From NCBI RefSeq assembly GCF_008039615.1, contig NZ_VDUZ01000048.1, positions 1 to 64,000 on the forward strand: a DNA stretch of 64,000 bases. Reading direction: 5' to 3'. A model generated the notes under the pieces. That model did not search any database, was not told where the DNA came from, and was given only the letters and a program-made list of their open reading frames with translations. Of this stretch, positions 16,600-26,004 are shown one piece after another. Made by a program: the position numbers and the translations under genes. This DNA is from Vineibacter terrae. Lineage in GTDB: Bacteria; Pseudomonadota; Alphaproteobacteria; Reyranellales; Reyranellaceae. Each line of letters opens with the position of its first letter. Positions within the stretch are counted from its first letter, which is position 1.

Positions 16600-18879
16600 A
16601 TGCCGACGCAAACGACCATTACCGGTTCAGAGGCTGATGCGCATCGCAGATCGGCACCCGAATGGTCCGGCTTCGCGCCGGGCGGATGGCAGCACGCGAT
16701 CGACGTGCGTGACTTCGTTCAGCGCAACACCGTGCCCTACCTGGGCGACGAGACATTCCTGGCCGAGGCGACGGCGCGTACGAAAGCCGTATGGTCGAAG
16801 CTGCAGCCGCTGTTCAAGGAGGAGATCAAGAAGGGCGTGCTGGATGTCGATGCCAAGACGCCTTCATCGCTCACGTCGCACAAGCCGGGCTATATCGATC
16901 GCGCCAACGAGGTGATCGTCGGGTTGCAGACCGATGCCCCGTTCCGTCGCGCCATCATGCCGTTCGGCGGCTTGCGCATGGTCGAGAGCGGGCTGACGGC
17001 GGCGGGATTCCAGCCCGACCCGATCGTCCACGAGATTTTCACCAAGTATCGCAAGACCCACAACGACGGCGTGTTCGATGCCTACACGCCGGAGATCATG
17101 GCATGCCGGCGCAGCCATATCGTGACCGGACTGCCGGACGCCTATGGCCGCGGCCGCATCATCGGCGACTATCGGCGGATCGCGCTCTATGGCGTCGACC
17201 GCCTGCTGGACGTGAAGCACGCCGAGCGTGCCCTGCTCGACGCCAAATGGCCCACCGACGACGTCATCCGCGAGCGCGAGGAGCTGGCCGAGCAGATGCG
17301 GGCGCTGGCCGATCTCGCCACCATGGCCGCAAGCTACGGCTGCGACATCAAGCGGCCGGCCGCGAATGCGCGCGAGGCCGTGCAATGGACCTATCTCGGC
17401 TATCTCGGCGCGATCAAGGAGGCGAACGGGGCCGCCATGTCGATCGGCCGTCTGTCGTCCTTCTTCGATTGCTACATCGAGCGGGACCTGAAGAGCGGCG
17501 TTCTCGACGAGGCTGGGGCGCAGGAGCTGATCGACCAGCTCGTGCAGAAGCTCCGGATCGTGCGTTTCCTGCGTACCCCCGACTACGACGCGCTGTTCTC
17601 CGGCGATCCCTACTGGGCGACCGAATGCATCGGGGGCGTCGATCTCGACGGCCGGCCGCTGGTCACCCGCACCAGCTTCCGCATGCTGCATACGCTGACG
17701 AACCTGGGCCCGGCGCCGGAGCCCAACCTGACCGTGCTGTGGTCGCAGCGCCTTCCCGATCCGTTCAAGCGCTACTGCATCAGGATGTCGGCGGCGACCT
17801 CCTCGATCCAGTACGAGAACGATGACCTGATGCGCCCGTACTGGGGCGACGACTACGGCATCGCCTGCTGCGTGTCGGCGATGCGCATCGGCAAGCAGAT
17901 GCAGTTCTTCGGCGCGCGGGTGAACCTCGCGAAGTGCCTGCTGTACGCGATCAACGGCGGCCGCGACGAGCTGAGCGGCGATCAGGTCGCGCCAGCCGCG
18001 CTCCCCGTGACAGGCGACATTCTCGACTACGACGACGTGCGCGCCAGGTTCGACGGCATGATGGAGTGGTTGGCCCGGGTCTATGTCCATGCCATGAACT
18101 GCATCCACTACATGCACGACAAGTACTACTACGAGCGCCTGGAAATGGCGCTGCATGACAGCCAGATCCTGCGCACGATGGCGTTCGGCATCGCCGGATT
18201 GTCGGTCGTGGCCGACAGTCTGTCGGCGATCAAATATGCGAAGGTCAGGCCCATCCGCCGCGAGGACGGCCTTGTGGTCGGCTACGAAACGTCGGGCGAG
18301 TTTCCGACCTACGGCAACAACGACGACCGCGTCGATCTGCTGGCATCGGAGCTTGTATCGACCTTCATGTCGAAGGTGCGCAAGCATCCGACCTACCGCG
18401 GCGCGACCCATACGCAGTCCGTCCTGACCATCACGAGCAATGTCGTCTACGGCAAGAACACGGGCGACACGCCGGACGGCCGCAAGGCCGGCCAGCCCTT
18501 CGCGCCCGGTGCGAACCCGATGCACGGCCGGGACAGCCATGGCTGGCTGGCATCCTGCCTGTCGGTCGCCAAGCTGCCCTACGCCGACGCGCAGGACGGC
18601 ATCAGCTACACCGTCTCCGTCGCACCGAGCCCGAACCGCAGGGAGGAGGAGGAGAAGGTGGAGCAGGCGGTCAAGGTGATCGACGCGTATTGCGCCCAGG
18701 GTGGCTTCCACATGAACCTGAACGTGCTCAACCGGGATACCCTGCTGGATGCCATGGAGCATCCGGACAAGTACCCGCAGTTGACCATCCGGGTTTCGGG
18801 ATACGCGGTGAACTTCGTCCGCCTGACCCGCGAGCAGCAGCTCGATGTCATCAGCCGCACGTTCCACGGACAGGTCTGA
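16600..18879 (+). CDS. pflB: Formate C-acetyltransferase (pyruvate formate-lyase)
   Basis: This 759-aa glycyl-radical enzyme splits pyruvate with CoA into acetyl-CoA and formate, without oxygen. The adjacent catalytic cysteines are Cys423-Cys424 in [10 protein letters not shown], and the radical site is Gly734 in RVSGYAVNF, 25 residues from the C-terminus as in Escherichia coli PflB. Length matches the canonical enzyme. The start at 16600 is chosen over upstream ATGs for its GGAG site and family fit (MPTQTT). The activase follows 4 bases downstream. The neighbouring porin, AspT-like exchanger and serine dehydratase suggest a locus for anaerobic pyruvate use. Confidence 0.95.
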   Translation: MPTQTTITGSEADAHRRSAPEWSGFAPGGWQHAIDVRDFVQRNTVPYLGDETFLAEATARTKAVWSKLQPLFKEEIKKGVLDVDAKTPSSLTSHKPGYIDRANEVIVGLQTDAPFRRAIMPFGGLRMVESGLTAAGFQPDPIVHEIFTKYRKTHNDGVFDAYTPEIMACRRSHIVTGLPDAYGRGRIIGDYRRIALYGVDRLLDVKHAERALLDAKWPTDDVIREREELAEQMRALADLATMAASYGCDIKRPAANAREAVQWTYLGYLGAIKEANGAAMSIGRLSSFFDCYIERDLKSGVLDEAGAQELIDQLVQKLRIVRFLRTPDYDALFSGDPYWATECIGGVDLDGRPLVTRTSFRMLHTLTNLGPAPEPNLTVLWSQRLPDPFKRYCIRMSAATSSIQYENDDLMRPYWGDDYGIACCVSAMRIGKQMQFFGARVNLAKCLLYAINGGRDELSGDQVAPAALPVTGDILDYDDVRARFDGMMEWLARVYVHAMNCIHYMHDKYYYERLEMALHDSQILRTMAFGIAGLSVVADSLSAIKYAKVRPIRREDGLVVGYETSGEFPTYGNNDDRVDLLASELVSTFMSKVRKHPTYRGATHTQSVLTITSNVVYGKNTGDTPDGRKAGQPFAPGANPMHGRDSHGWLASCLSVAKLPYADAQDGISYTVSVAPSPNRREEEEKVEQAVKVIDAYCAQGGFHMNLNVLNRDTLLDAMEHPDKYPQLTIRVSGYAVNFVRLTREQQLDVISRTFHGQV

Positions 18880-18883
18880 TGCC

Positions 18884-19705
18884 ATGGTCGAGGAAGCATG
18901 GGCCCGGGACCGCCATGCGCTGAGCCGGTCCCTCTCACCTGACGCACCCGACACGGTCGAGTACCGCGACGTCGCCGGTGATTTCGGGTGGATCCATTCC
19001 TACGAGACCGGCTCGACCGTGGATGGACCCGGCGTGCGCATCACGCTGTTCGTCAGCGGCTGCCTGCTTCGCTGCCAGTATTGCCACAACCCCGATACCT
19101 GGCATCTCAAGGACGGCCGGCGCATCTCGTATGACCTCGCCGAGCGCGCGCTCGCGGCCTATGCGGCGCCCCTGCGGGTCATGGGTGGCGGCCTGACCAT
19201 ATCCGGCGGCGAGCCGCTGCTGCAGCCGCGCTTCACGCGGCGGCTGTTCGCGGCGGCCAAGGGGATGGGGCTGCACACGGCGCTCGACACGTCGGGCTTC
19301 CTGGGGGCGCGCGCCGACGACGAGTATCTGCAGCATGTCGACCTCGTGCTGCTCGACATCAAGTCATGGGACCCGGCGACATACGAGCGCATCACCGAGC
19401 AGGACGTGCGGCCCACGCTCGAGTTTGCCGAGCGTCTGGCGCGTCTGGGCAAGCCGGCATGGGTCCGCTTCGTGCTCGTCCCGGGCCTCAGTGACGATCC
19501 GGCCAATGTGGCCGGCCTTGCCCGCTTCGTGGCGCCGATGCGCAATGTCGAGTGGGTCGAGGTGCTGCCCTTCCACCAGATGGGCGCCTTCAAGTGGAAG
19601 GCCTTGGGGCTGGAATACAAGCTTGCGGACACGCCCACACCGTCGCCCGAGCTGGTCGAGCGCGTTCTCGGCCAGTTCCGCGAGGCCGGCTGTCGCGCCC
19701 GATGA
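18884..19705 (+). CDS. pflA: Pyruvate formate-lyase activating enzyme
   Basis: This 273-aa radical-SAM activase makes the glycyl radical on PflB using S-adenosylmethionine and a 4Fe-4S cluster. The cluster motif CLLRCQYC (CxxxCxxC) follows TVDGPGVRITLFVSG, and the SAM-binding GGEP block is ISGGEPLLQ. The ATG at 18884 lies 4 bases after the pflB stop, showing tight coupling. It has an N-terminal extension of about 35 residues compared with the short E. coli enzyme. The gene end is followed by a large hairpin repeat. Confidence 0.93.
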   Translation: MVEEAWARDRHALSRSLSPDAPDTVEYRDVAGDFGWIHSYETGSTVDGPGVRITLFVSGCLLRCQYCHNPDTWHLKDGRRISYDLAERALAAYAAPLRVMGGGLTISGGEPLLQPRFTRRLFAAAKGMGLHTALDTSGFLGARADDEYLQHVDLVLLDIKSWDPATYERITEQDVRPTLEFAERLARLGKPAWVRFVLVPGLSDDPANVAGLARFVAPMRNVEWVEVLPFHQMGAFKWKALGLEYKLADTPTPSPELVERVLGQFREAGCRAR

Positions 19706-19816
19706 AGGAGCGGCTCAGAGCGATGCCGGTAGCGCCGGGAGGTGGGAAGCCATTCTTCGACTGTTGAAGCAAGCAACCGAAAGGGCAGCGCGGTCGCATG
19801 GTCCGGTGCATGGGCA

Positions 19817-20049
19817 GGACATTCGCATATGGGAGCACCGGTGCCGTCTCCTCGCCCCGCGGCAGCGGGGAGAGGAAGGGGCCCATGCCGAAGGCATGGG
19901 AAGGTGAGGGGTAGAACGATCAGGCCATGCGGCAAGAACAGGGACTGATCGCTCGTACCCCTCACCTTCCCATCGCTTCGCGATGGGCCCCTCCCTCTCC
20001 CCGCTGCCGCGGGGAGAGGGGTGAACGGCAGCATATGCGAATGCCCTGG
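19817..20049. repeat. Second composite repeat with inverted TATGCGAATG ends and 50-bp-arm hairpin
   Basis: GGACATTCGCATATG (19817-19831) faces CATATGCGAATGCCCTGG (20032-20049). Between them, 19864-19913 and 19956-20005 are near-perfect reverse complements (arm end tgaggggta / tacccctca), each with its own internal stem (ccgcggcagcgg). The ends match those of the 1.4 kb element, but the interior is a different repeat. It fills the 360-base gap between pflA and the exchanger gene; no coding frame was seen. Confidence 0.75.
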
Positions 20050-20065
20050 GTGCATGGGGAGAGTG

Positions 20066-21634
20066 ATGATCGATGTCATTCGGACGGTGCTGGAATCGTC
20101 GCCGATGCTGGCTTTGTTTCTGGCCATAGCCGCCGGCTATGCGCTCGGGCAGGTATCCATCGCCGGTGTCTCGTTCGGCGCCGGCGCGGTCCTGTTCACC
20201 GGCCTGCTCATCGGCGCGATCGCGCCCAAGGCGGCGCCGCCGGCGCTGGTCGGCACGCTGGGTCTGCTGATGTTCGTCTACAGCGTCGGCATTCAGTACG
20301 GGCCGCAGTTCGTCGCCAGCCTGCGCGGGCCCGGCCTCAAATACATGTCGCTGGCCGCCGTCGGCGTCCTCGCGTCGCTGGCGGTCGCTGTGCTGCTGGC
20401 CAGGCCGCTCGGCGTCTCTCTCGACACCGCGGCCGGGCTGTTCGCCGGATCGGGCACCAGCACGCCGACCCTGCAGGCCGCGCTCGCGGCGGCGAAGAAC
20501 CAGGATCCGGCGATCGGCTATTCGGTGGCCTATCCCTTCGGCGTGATCGGCCCGATCGTGCTGATGACCATCATGGCGGCGCTGGTGAAGCCCAAGTTCG
20601 CTCCGCCGGCGCAGAACCTGCGCGTCGCCGAGTTGACACTGGAATCGAAGCTGGAAGGTCGCACCGTCGGTGAGCTGTCTGCGATCCTGCCGGCCGATGT
20701 CCGCATCACCGCCCTTCGCCACGACCACGTCAACGCGCTGCCGGCACTCGACGCCCGCCTGCAGACGGGCGACGGGTTGCTTCTGGTCGGCAGTCCGCAG
20801 GGTATCGCGGAGGCAGGACGCCTTCTGGGACATGAGGAGCCGGGACGCCTGGGTCGCGACCGCCGCGACTACGACGTCGTGCGGGTCTACGTGTCGCGGG
20901 CCGCGTTCATCGGCAAGCCCATCTCCGCGATCGCGCTTCCCGATTTTCCCATTTCGATCGGATACGTGCGGCGCGGCGACGTCGAGCTGATCGCCTCGCC
21001 GGACCTCACGATCGAGTTCGGCGACCGCCTTGTCGTCGTGGCGCCGACGGGCAAGCATGCCGACCTGCGGCGCTTCTTCGGCGACAGCATCAAGGGAAAT
21101 GCCGAGATGTCGTTCGTCTCGATCGGGGTCGGCATGGCGCTGGGGCTGCTGCTCGGCATGATCCCGATCCCGCTGGGTGGCGGCCGCAGCTTCAGCCTCG
21201 GCGTGGCTGGCGGCCCGCTGGTCATGGCGCTGGTGCTCGGCTGGATCGGCCGCAGCGGCCCGATCGGGTGGCGCATGCCGGTCGTGGCCAACCTGGTTCT
21301 GCGGAACTTTGGCCTGTCGCTGTTCATCGGCGCGGTCGCGCTGGGCGCCGGCGCGCCCTTCGTGCAGGCGGTCGCCGCGAACGGCTTGAGCATTTTGCTG
21401 GCAGGAGCGGCTGTCCTGGTCACTTTGGTCATGACCGTGCTGCTCGGCGGGCTGCTGCTGCGCATCCCGTTCGATGATCTGCTGGGGGTCTGCGCCGGAT
21501 CGACGGGCAACCCCGCGATCCTGTCGGCGGCCAGCCGGATCGCGCCGACCGAACGGACGGACATCGGGTACGCGATCACGTTTCCGAGCATGACCGTGGC
21601 CAAGATCGTGGCGGTCCAGGTGCTGCTGAGCTGA
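20066..21634 (+). CDS. AspT/YidE-type exchanger with TrkA-C domains
   Basis: This 522-aa membrane protein has two homologous membrane halves, with paired motifs AGSGTSTPTLQAAL and CAGSTGNPAILSAAS. Between them lie two cytoplasmic TrkA-C/RCK-C-like domains (about 195-350; VRVYVSRAAFIGKPIS opens the second). This is the aspartate:alanine exchanger (AspT/YbjL/YidE) architecture. The family includes electrogenic amino/dicarboxylic-acid antiporters; the substrate here is unknown. The start at 20066 follows GGGGAGAG. The position between pflA and a porin suggests exchange of a fermentation substrate or product. Confidence 0.85.
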   Translation: MIDVIRTVLESSPMLALFLAIAAGYALGQVSIAGVSFGAGAVLFTGLLIGAIAPKAAPPALVGTLGLLMFVYSVGIQYGPQFVASLRGPGLKYMSLAAVGVLASLAVAVLLARPLGVSLDTAAGLFAGSGTSTPTLQAALAAAKNQDPAIGYSVAYPFGVIGPIVLMTIMAALVKPKFAPPAQNLRVAELTLESKLEGRTVGELSAILPADVRITALRHDHVNALPALDARLQTGDGLLLVGSPQGIAEAGRLLGHEEPGRLGRDRRDYDVVRVYVSRAAFIGKPISAIALPDFPISIGYVRRGDVELIASPDLTIEFGDRLVVVAPTGKHADLRRFFGDSIKGNAEMSFVSIGVGMALGLLLGMIPIPLGGGRSFSLGVAGGPLVMALVLGWIGRSGPIGWRMPVVANLVLRNFGLSLFIGAVALGAGAPFVQAVAANGLSILLAGAAVLVTLVMTVLLGGLLLRIPFDDLLGVCAGSTGNPAILSAASRIAPTERTDIGYAITFPSMTVAKIVAVQVLLS

Positions 21635-21637
21635 GGC

Positions 21638-21657
21638 GGCGGTCGCTCAGGACCGCC
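21638..21657 (+). terminator. GC-rich stem after the exchanger gene
   Basis: GGCGGTC (21638-21644) pairs with GACCGCC (21651-21657) around gctcag, starting 4 bases after the stop. There is no T-run, so it may be only a 3' stabilising stem. Confidence 0.3.
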
Positions 21658-21716
21658 TCGCAACGCCGTTGGAATTGCTGAAGGGGAAATCTGGCAATCG
21701 TTGGCGGGGGGAACCT

Positions 21717-22928
21717 GTGAAGATCGCAATACTCGGCACGACGTCGCTGGTCGCTGTTGCCGCAACGCCGTTCATGGCGATGGCAGCTGATCCGATCAAG
21801 CTGCAGCTGGGCGGCTTCTGGAATGCCTACATGGCGTTTGGCAAGATTGATCGGGACATCACGGGTGGCTCCACCGGCACCGGTTATCGCCCGGAGACGT
21901 TCCGGTATGAGGGGGAGATCTGGTTCTCGGGCGAGACCAGGCTCGACAACGGCACCACGATCGGCATCCGCGTCGAGCTGGAGGGCTGGTCACAAGGTGG
22001 CGCCAACACCTCGAGGAATGACCAGCTCGACGAAGAGTATCTCTATGCCTTCGGCAACTGGGGGCGTCTTGAGTTCGGCGCCCGGGACGCGGCTTCCTAC
22101 AAGAGCGAGCGTGGCACGCCGTCAGCCCTGCCGGGCTGGGGCTTCCACGACCCGGACTTTGCCAACAACGGCAGCGGCTTCTCGAGCGCCAACAATGGCG
22201 GCCGGGATCGCGGCACCAATCCTGGCCTGGCCGCGTCCAACTCGAACAACTCCGGTGATGCCACCAAGATCACCTACTACACGCCGGTGATTGCCGGCTT
22301 CCGGGTCGGTCTCTCCTACACACCCGCGTTCAACACCGGTGGCCCGGCGGCGACGTGCTTTTTCCGCGGTGGCGGCGGCCCGGCGACGAACTGCCCGAAG
22401 AACGCCAATGCCTGGCACAACGGCATCGATGTGTCGGCCACCTACACCGGTAAGTTCGACGCCGTGTCGGTCGACCTGTACGGCGGCTACATGACGGCCG
22501 GCTTCGATCGCGGCACGACGCTCAGTCCCGCCGACAGCGGGTCGGCCCGCTACAAGAGCTGGGCGGCGGGCGGGCGCATTGGCTATGAGGGGTTCACGTT
22601 CGGGGGCGCCGTGGGCCGTGACAACAACGGCCTGAAGGGCAAGAACGCGACCCGCTGGTATTCGGCCGGGATCATGTACGAAGCCGGCGCGTGGCAGATG
22701 TCGGCCGGCTGGTGGGGCGGGCGCAACGACGACGGCACCGCCGTCGTCGGCACGCAGAACGCGCCCGGCAAGGACGAGATGGACATGTTCGAGCTCGGCG
22801 TCACCTACCTGCTGTCGCCGGGCATCAGGCTCGTGGGTGGCCTCACATACACGATGGGCTCCGGCCAGTCGAAGAGCGAGAAGGCCGACGCCTGGGCGCT
22901 GCTCCTGGGCACCTCGCTGCAATTCTAG
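21717..22928 (+). CDS. Outer-membrane porin
   Basis: This 403-aa protein has a cleavable signal (IAILGTTSLVAVAATPFMAMA) followed by amphipathic beta strands from IKLQLGGFWNAYMAFG to the end. The C-terminus LLLGTSLQF ends in phenylalanine, the hallmark of trimeric beta-barrel porins. The glycine/asparagine-rich stretch from residue 150 to 185 may be a pore-lining or surface loop. A GTG start at 21717 is favoured by the GGGGG site and the signal peptide. It should admit small solutes to the periplasm, where the next gene's product is predicted to be located. Confidence 0.85.
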   Translation: MKIAILGTTSLVAVAATPFMAMAADPIKLQLGGFWNAYMAFGKIDRDITGGSTGTGYRPETFRYEGEIWFSGETRLDNGTTIGIRVELEGWSQGGANTSRNDQLDEEYLYAFGNWGRLEFGARDAASYKSERGTPSALPGWGFHDPDFANNGSGFSSANNGGRDRGTNPGLAASNSNNSGDATKITYYTPVIAGFRVGLSYTPAFNTGGPAATCFFRGGGGPATNCPKNANAWHNGIDVSATYTGKFDAVSVDLYGGYMTAGFDRGTTLSPADSGSARYKSWAAGGRIGYEGFTFGGAVGRDNNGLKGKNATRWYSAGIMYEAGAWQMSAGWWGGRNDDGTAVVGTQNAPGKDEMDMFELGVTYLLSPGIRLVGGLTYTMGSGQSKSEKADAWALLLGTSLQF

Positions 22929-22955
22929 GCAAGCACACAGTGGGAGGAAGCGATC

Positions 22956-24563
22956 ATGAGCACTTCTGACAGGAATGACGGGTTGCTCGGGGCGTTGCCT
23001 GACATGTCGGCCGTCCCGTCGAACATCGATCGTCGCTCGTTCTTGATGCGCAGCGCGGTCATCGGCGCTTCGGCAGCGCTGACCGGCACCGCCTGGACGG
23101 TCGAGGCGCGGGCGCAGCAAGCGGCGAAGGAGGCGGGAGCGACCAAGCTGGGCGCGACGCTTTCGCCCGACCTCAACATCGTGAAGGCATCCAAGGGCCC
23201 GGTGATGACCGTGCTGGAGGAGTTCTACAAGGTCGGGCCGGGGCCTTCGAGCTCGCACACGATCGGCCCGATGCGCATCACCTACGACTTCTACCAGCGC
23301 TGCACGAAGCTGCCGGCCGAGCAGCTGGCGCAGGCGACCGGCCTGAAGGTGCACCTTTTCGGAAGCCTCAGCGCCACCGGCAAGGGCCACGGCACCGAGC
23401 GCGCCTCGCTGGCAGGCCTGGTCGGCAAGGAGCCGGCCACCGTCGATCCGCTCTTCCTCGACGAGATGATCGCGAAGCCGCAGCAGACCTACCCGGTGAA
23501 GCTCGGCGACAAGACGTTCAACCTGTCGCTGGCCGACATCATCTACGATTCGGCCAAGGGAGATTTTCCCCATCCCAACACCATGACCTGCAAGCTCATG
23601 GCCGGCGACAAGGTGCTCTACGAGCTGGAGTACTATTCGGTCGGCGGCGGATTCATCGAGTGGAAGGGCTATCAGCCGCCCAGGAAGGGGCAGCCGAAAT
23701 ATCCCTACGCGACGATGAAGGAGCTGCGCCAGCATGCGGAAGCCAACAAGCTCTCGATCGCGCAGGTCATCCTGGCGAACGAGATCGCGGTGTCGGGCAA
23801 GACCGAGGAGCAGATCAACGCCTTCCTGGACAAGATCGCCGGTGCGATGCTCGCGACCGTGAAGACCGGCCTGTCGCTCAAGGACGACGTGCTGCCCGGG
23901 CCGATCAAGCTGCGCTCCAAGGCGGCGACCGTCTGGGAGCGGGCCCAGGACGACAAGTATGAGGCCGACCGCGCGATCGCGATGGTCTCGGCCTTTGCGC
24001 TGGCGGCCTCCGAGGAGAACGCGCGCGGCCATCTGGTCATCACGGCGCCGACCGGCGGCTCGGCGGGTGTGATGCCGGCGGTCGTGTACGCGCTCAGCGA
24101 AAGCAAGCGCAAGGTGCCGATCGAGAAGATCCGCCAAGGCCTGCTCGCCGGCGCGGCCATCGGCTATCTCTGCAAGCACAGCGCGACCCTCTCGGGCGCG
24201 GAAGGCGGCTGCCAGTCCGAGATCGGCGTCGCCTCGGCGATGTCGGCGGCCCTCATCGCCCAGATCATCGACAGTCCGCCGCAGGTGATCGAGAATGCGG
24301 CGGAATCGGCGCTGGAGCATCATCTGGGCATGACCTGCGATCCGGTCGCCGGCTACGTCCAGGTTCCGTGCATCGAGCGCTGCGCCTTCGGGGCGGTGAA
24401 GGCCTGGACAGCCGTCATGATCGCGACCAACGAGATCGCATCACGCCATCGCGTCGATCTCGACACCACGATCAAGACGCTGGCCGACACCGGCAGGGAC
24501 ATGTCGGCGAAGTACAAGGAGACGAGCGAGGGCGGGCTGGCCGCGAACCTTGTTCTTTGCTGA
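22956..24563 (+). CDS. sdaA: L-serine ammonia-lyase (4Fe-4S) with a twin-arginine signal
   Basis: This 535-aa iron-sulfur serine dehydratase turns L-serine into pyruvate and ammonia. The substrate motif VGPGPSSSHTIGPM is at about 93-106. Cluster cysteines 419, 461 and 472 have the same 42 and 11 spacing as in E. coli SdaA, and the last residue is Cys535, as in enzymes where the C-terminal cysteine caps the cluster. Unusually, residues 24-54 form a Tat-type signal: DRRSFLM, a hydrophobic stretch, then EARAQ. A folded Fe-S protein is a proper Tat cargo, so periplasmic activity is predicted. The ATG at 22956 has GGAGG at 22943-22947. It follows the porin by 27 bases and is closed by a terminator. 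Confidence 0.92.
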   Translation: MSTSDRNDGLLGALPDMSAVPSNIDRRSFLMRSAVIGASAALTGTAWTVEARAQQAAKEAGATKLGATLSPDLNIVKASKGPVMTVLEEFYKVGPGPSSSHTIGPMRITYDFYQRCTKLPAEQLAQATGLKVHLFGSLSATGKGHGTERASLAGLVGKEPATVDPLFLDEMIAKPQQTYPVKLGDKTFNLSLADIIYDSAKGDFPHPNTMTCKLMAGDKVLYELEYYSVGGGFIEWKGYQPPRKGQPKYPYATMKELRQHAEANKLSIAQVILANEIAVSGKTEEQINAFLDKIAGAMLATVKTGLSLKDDVLPGPIKLRSKAATVWERAQDDKYEADRAIAMVSAFALAASEENARGHLVITAPTGGSAGVMPAVVYALSESKRKVPIEKIRQGLLAGAAIGYLCKHSATLSGAEGGCQSEIGVASAMSAALIAQIIDSPPQVIENAAESALEHHLGMTCDPVAGYVQVPCIERCAFGAVKAWTAVMIATNEIASRHRVDLDTTIKTLADTGRDMSAKYKETSEGGLAANLVLC

Positions 24564-24579
24564 TCCGCCGCGAGGGGCG

Positions 24580-24601
24580 GCCCCTTCGGGTGGGGCTTTT
24601 T
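24580..24601 (+). terminator. Rho-independent terminator after sdaA
   Basis: GCCCC (24580-24584), loop ttcgggt and GGGGC (24592-24596) are followed by TTTTT (24597-24601), 17 bases after the stop. It ends the porin-sdaA transcript between convergent genes. Confidence 0.75.
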
Positions 24602-24611
24602 ACGACTTCAG

Positions 24612-25169
24612 CTACGCGCCGGCCGTGGCGGGTTCCGGCGCGTGCGGCGCGTTGGGGGGACGAACGCTCCGCCGCCACGCGTCGATGCGATCGGCGTCGG
24701 CGGGAACGACAGTGAACAGCGGAGCGGCAAACGCCTTCCATGCCGCCAGCTGGGCAGGGGAGACGGATGTCAGCACGGGAACTTGAGCCTCGATCGCGGC
24801 GCCGAACGCGTCGCGCAGCCCGCCGCCGTTTGCCTCGAGCTTGCCGAACTTGCTCAGCAGCACCAGATCGCAGCCGGTGGCGATATCGCGGCGGACGGCA
24901 GCGGCCGCCGCGAGCGCGCCGTCGCCCGCCAGATGGCAGCCTGCTGACCCTGGCCCGAGATCCTGGAAGATCGCAAAGCGCTCGCCGCTTGCCAGGCTGC
25001 GCAAATAGCCGGCGCTGCAAGCCCGCCCCGGCAGGCCATGATCCTCGGCGATCACGCCCGCCAGGCGGGCGCAGCCTTGCCACCGCGCCGCCAGGACGCG
25101 GAACAGGTCCTGGACCACGGCGCCCTGCATGCCCTGCACCACCGCGATCTTCTTGACGGCTTCACTCAT
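24612..25169 (-). CDS. DUF2478 protein
   Basis: This 185-aa cytoplasmic protein matches the DUF2478 family of NTPase-like proteins, which are often found next to molybdate transport or molybdenum-cofactor genes. It opens IAVVQGMQGAVVQDL, where a P-loop-like GMQG stands, and contains ATGCDLVLLSKFGKLE, a Walker-B-like strand followed by an FGK motif typical of the family. The start at 25169 has GAGAGGA upstream; an earlier start at 25208 is less likely. A ModE-like palindrome lies about 30 bases upstream. Function is not established; a molybdenum link is inferred from family context. Confidence 0.75.
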   Translation of the reverse strand: MSEAVKKIAVVQGMQGAVVQDLFRVLAARWQGCARLAGVIAEDHGLPGRACSAGYLRSLASGERFAIFQDLGPGSAGCHLAGDGALAAAAAVRRDIATGCDLVLLSKFGKLEANGGGLRDAFGAAIEAQVPVLTSVSPAQLAAWKAFAAPLFTVVPADADRIDAWRRSVRPPNAPHAPEPATAGA

Positions 25170-25196
25170 GGCGTCCTCTCGCCGGCGCTGGGGCAT

Positions 25197-25220
25197 CGAT
25201 ATGTCCAATCATATATATCC
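25197..25220 (-). promoter_or_regulatory. ModE-like AT-rich palindrome before the DUF2478 gene
   Basis: CGATATGT (25197-25204), 6 bases, then ATATATATCC (25211-25220) form an imperfect inverted repeat resembling the TATA-rich halves of ModE sites. The position suits control of DUF2478. The rest of the 466-base gap to 25635 contains the repeat at 25398 and the arsR promoter. Confidence 0.35.
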
Positions 25221-25397
25221 TATCGCGCCAGCGTCAATTCGGCCGCTTCCGGCCAACCGGGGCGCCGCCACGACCACGATGCGTCGTCGCCGGCGACAGG
25301 CTTCGAGCGATCCGCCGCGACAGCTGGCAGGGCGCGACCGGGCGCCCCTGTACTACTGGCCTCACGAATCTCCGCGAGCCGCGGTGATTCGGGTAGC

Positions 25398-25526
25398 CTT
25401 CATGGTGAGCCTGTCGAACCATGAAGGCGTCGCACGGGCTGTGATGCGGCGCTTCATGGTTCGACAAGCTCACCATGAAGCGCTTTCCTCGCATTTGGTT
25501 GCGGCCAAAGGTTGCGCTGTGAAGCG
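25398..25526. repeat. Dispersed CTTCATGGTGAGC repeat, paired arms
   Basis: Arms 25398-25426 and 25452-25480 are reverse complements with one mismatch, and each arm is itself partly palindromic (CTTCATGGT/ACCATGAAG). The following flank (gcatttggttgcgg ... gctgtg) is the reverse complement of the flank at 122-147, linking it to the repeat at the left edge. Confidence 0.75.
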
Positions 25527-25579
25527 ACCGCCGTCCCGGGCGCAGTGAGGGCGGGCTTCCTGGAAAGTCCTTTCGGGCC

Positions 25580-25635
25580 TTGACGCGCCGGCCGCTGATA
25601 TATAGCTTTACGGAAATATAGCCGATAGGAAATAT
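25580..25635 (+). promoter_or_regulatory. arsR promoter/operator region
   Basis: TTGACG (25580-25585) is followed by AT-rich sequence (TATAGC at 25601-25606). ATATAGC occurs twice as a direct repeat (25600-25606 and 25616-25622), and the start codon overlaps another ATAT tract. Such a site suits autoregulation by the ArsR protein encoded next. Confidence 0.4.
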
Positions 25636-26004
25636 ATGTCGCTCGCGCCCGTTGACCAGCTCGACCATGTCTTCGCCGCGCTCGCCGATCCGACGCGGCG
25701 CGCGATCCTGGCGCGGCTGGCGGCGGGGGAGGCGACGGTCAACGAGCTGGTGGCGCCGTTCGCGCTCAGCCAGCCCACCATCTCCAAGCACCTGAAGGTG
25801 CTGGAGCGCGCCGGCCTGGTCTCGCGCGGCCGCGCGGCGCAGTTCCGCCCGGTGCGGCTGAACGCGGCGCCGCTGGCCGATGCCGCGCAATGGATCGGCG
25901 GCTACCGCCGCTTCTGGGAGCAGAGCTTCGATCGTCTCGACGCCTACGTGCAGGACCTCAAGCGCAAGGAGAAACGCAATGCCAGCCAGCGCAAGCGCAA
26001 GTGA
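25636..26004 (+). CDS. ArsR-family transcriptional regulator
   Basis: This 122-aa winged-helix protein belongs to the ArsR/SmtB fold. ALADPTRRAILARL is the family opening, and the recognition helix is ALSQPTISKHLKVLERAGLV. No metal-binding cysteines are present, which places it with the SdpR-like subset found upstream of SRPBCC genes. Its end overlaps the SRPBCC start by 26 bases, so the pair is translationally coupled. Likely an autorepressor of the pair. Confidence 0.92.
   Translation: MSLAPVDQLDHVFAALADPTRRAILARLAAGEATVNELVAPFALSQPTISKHLKVLERAGLVSRGRAAQFRPVRLNAAPLADAAQWIGGYRRFWEQSFDRLDAYVQDLKRKEKRNASQRKRK

Noticed and set aside
16864-18954. Long minus-strand frame opposite pflB
   Set aside because: Antisense of a perfectly conserved gene.
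22122-24323. Long minus-strand frame opposite the porin and sdaA genes
   Set aside because: Antisense shadow; composition and lack of motifs argue against coding.
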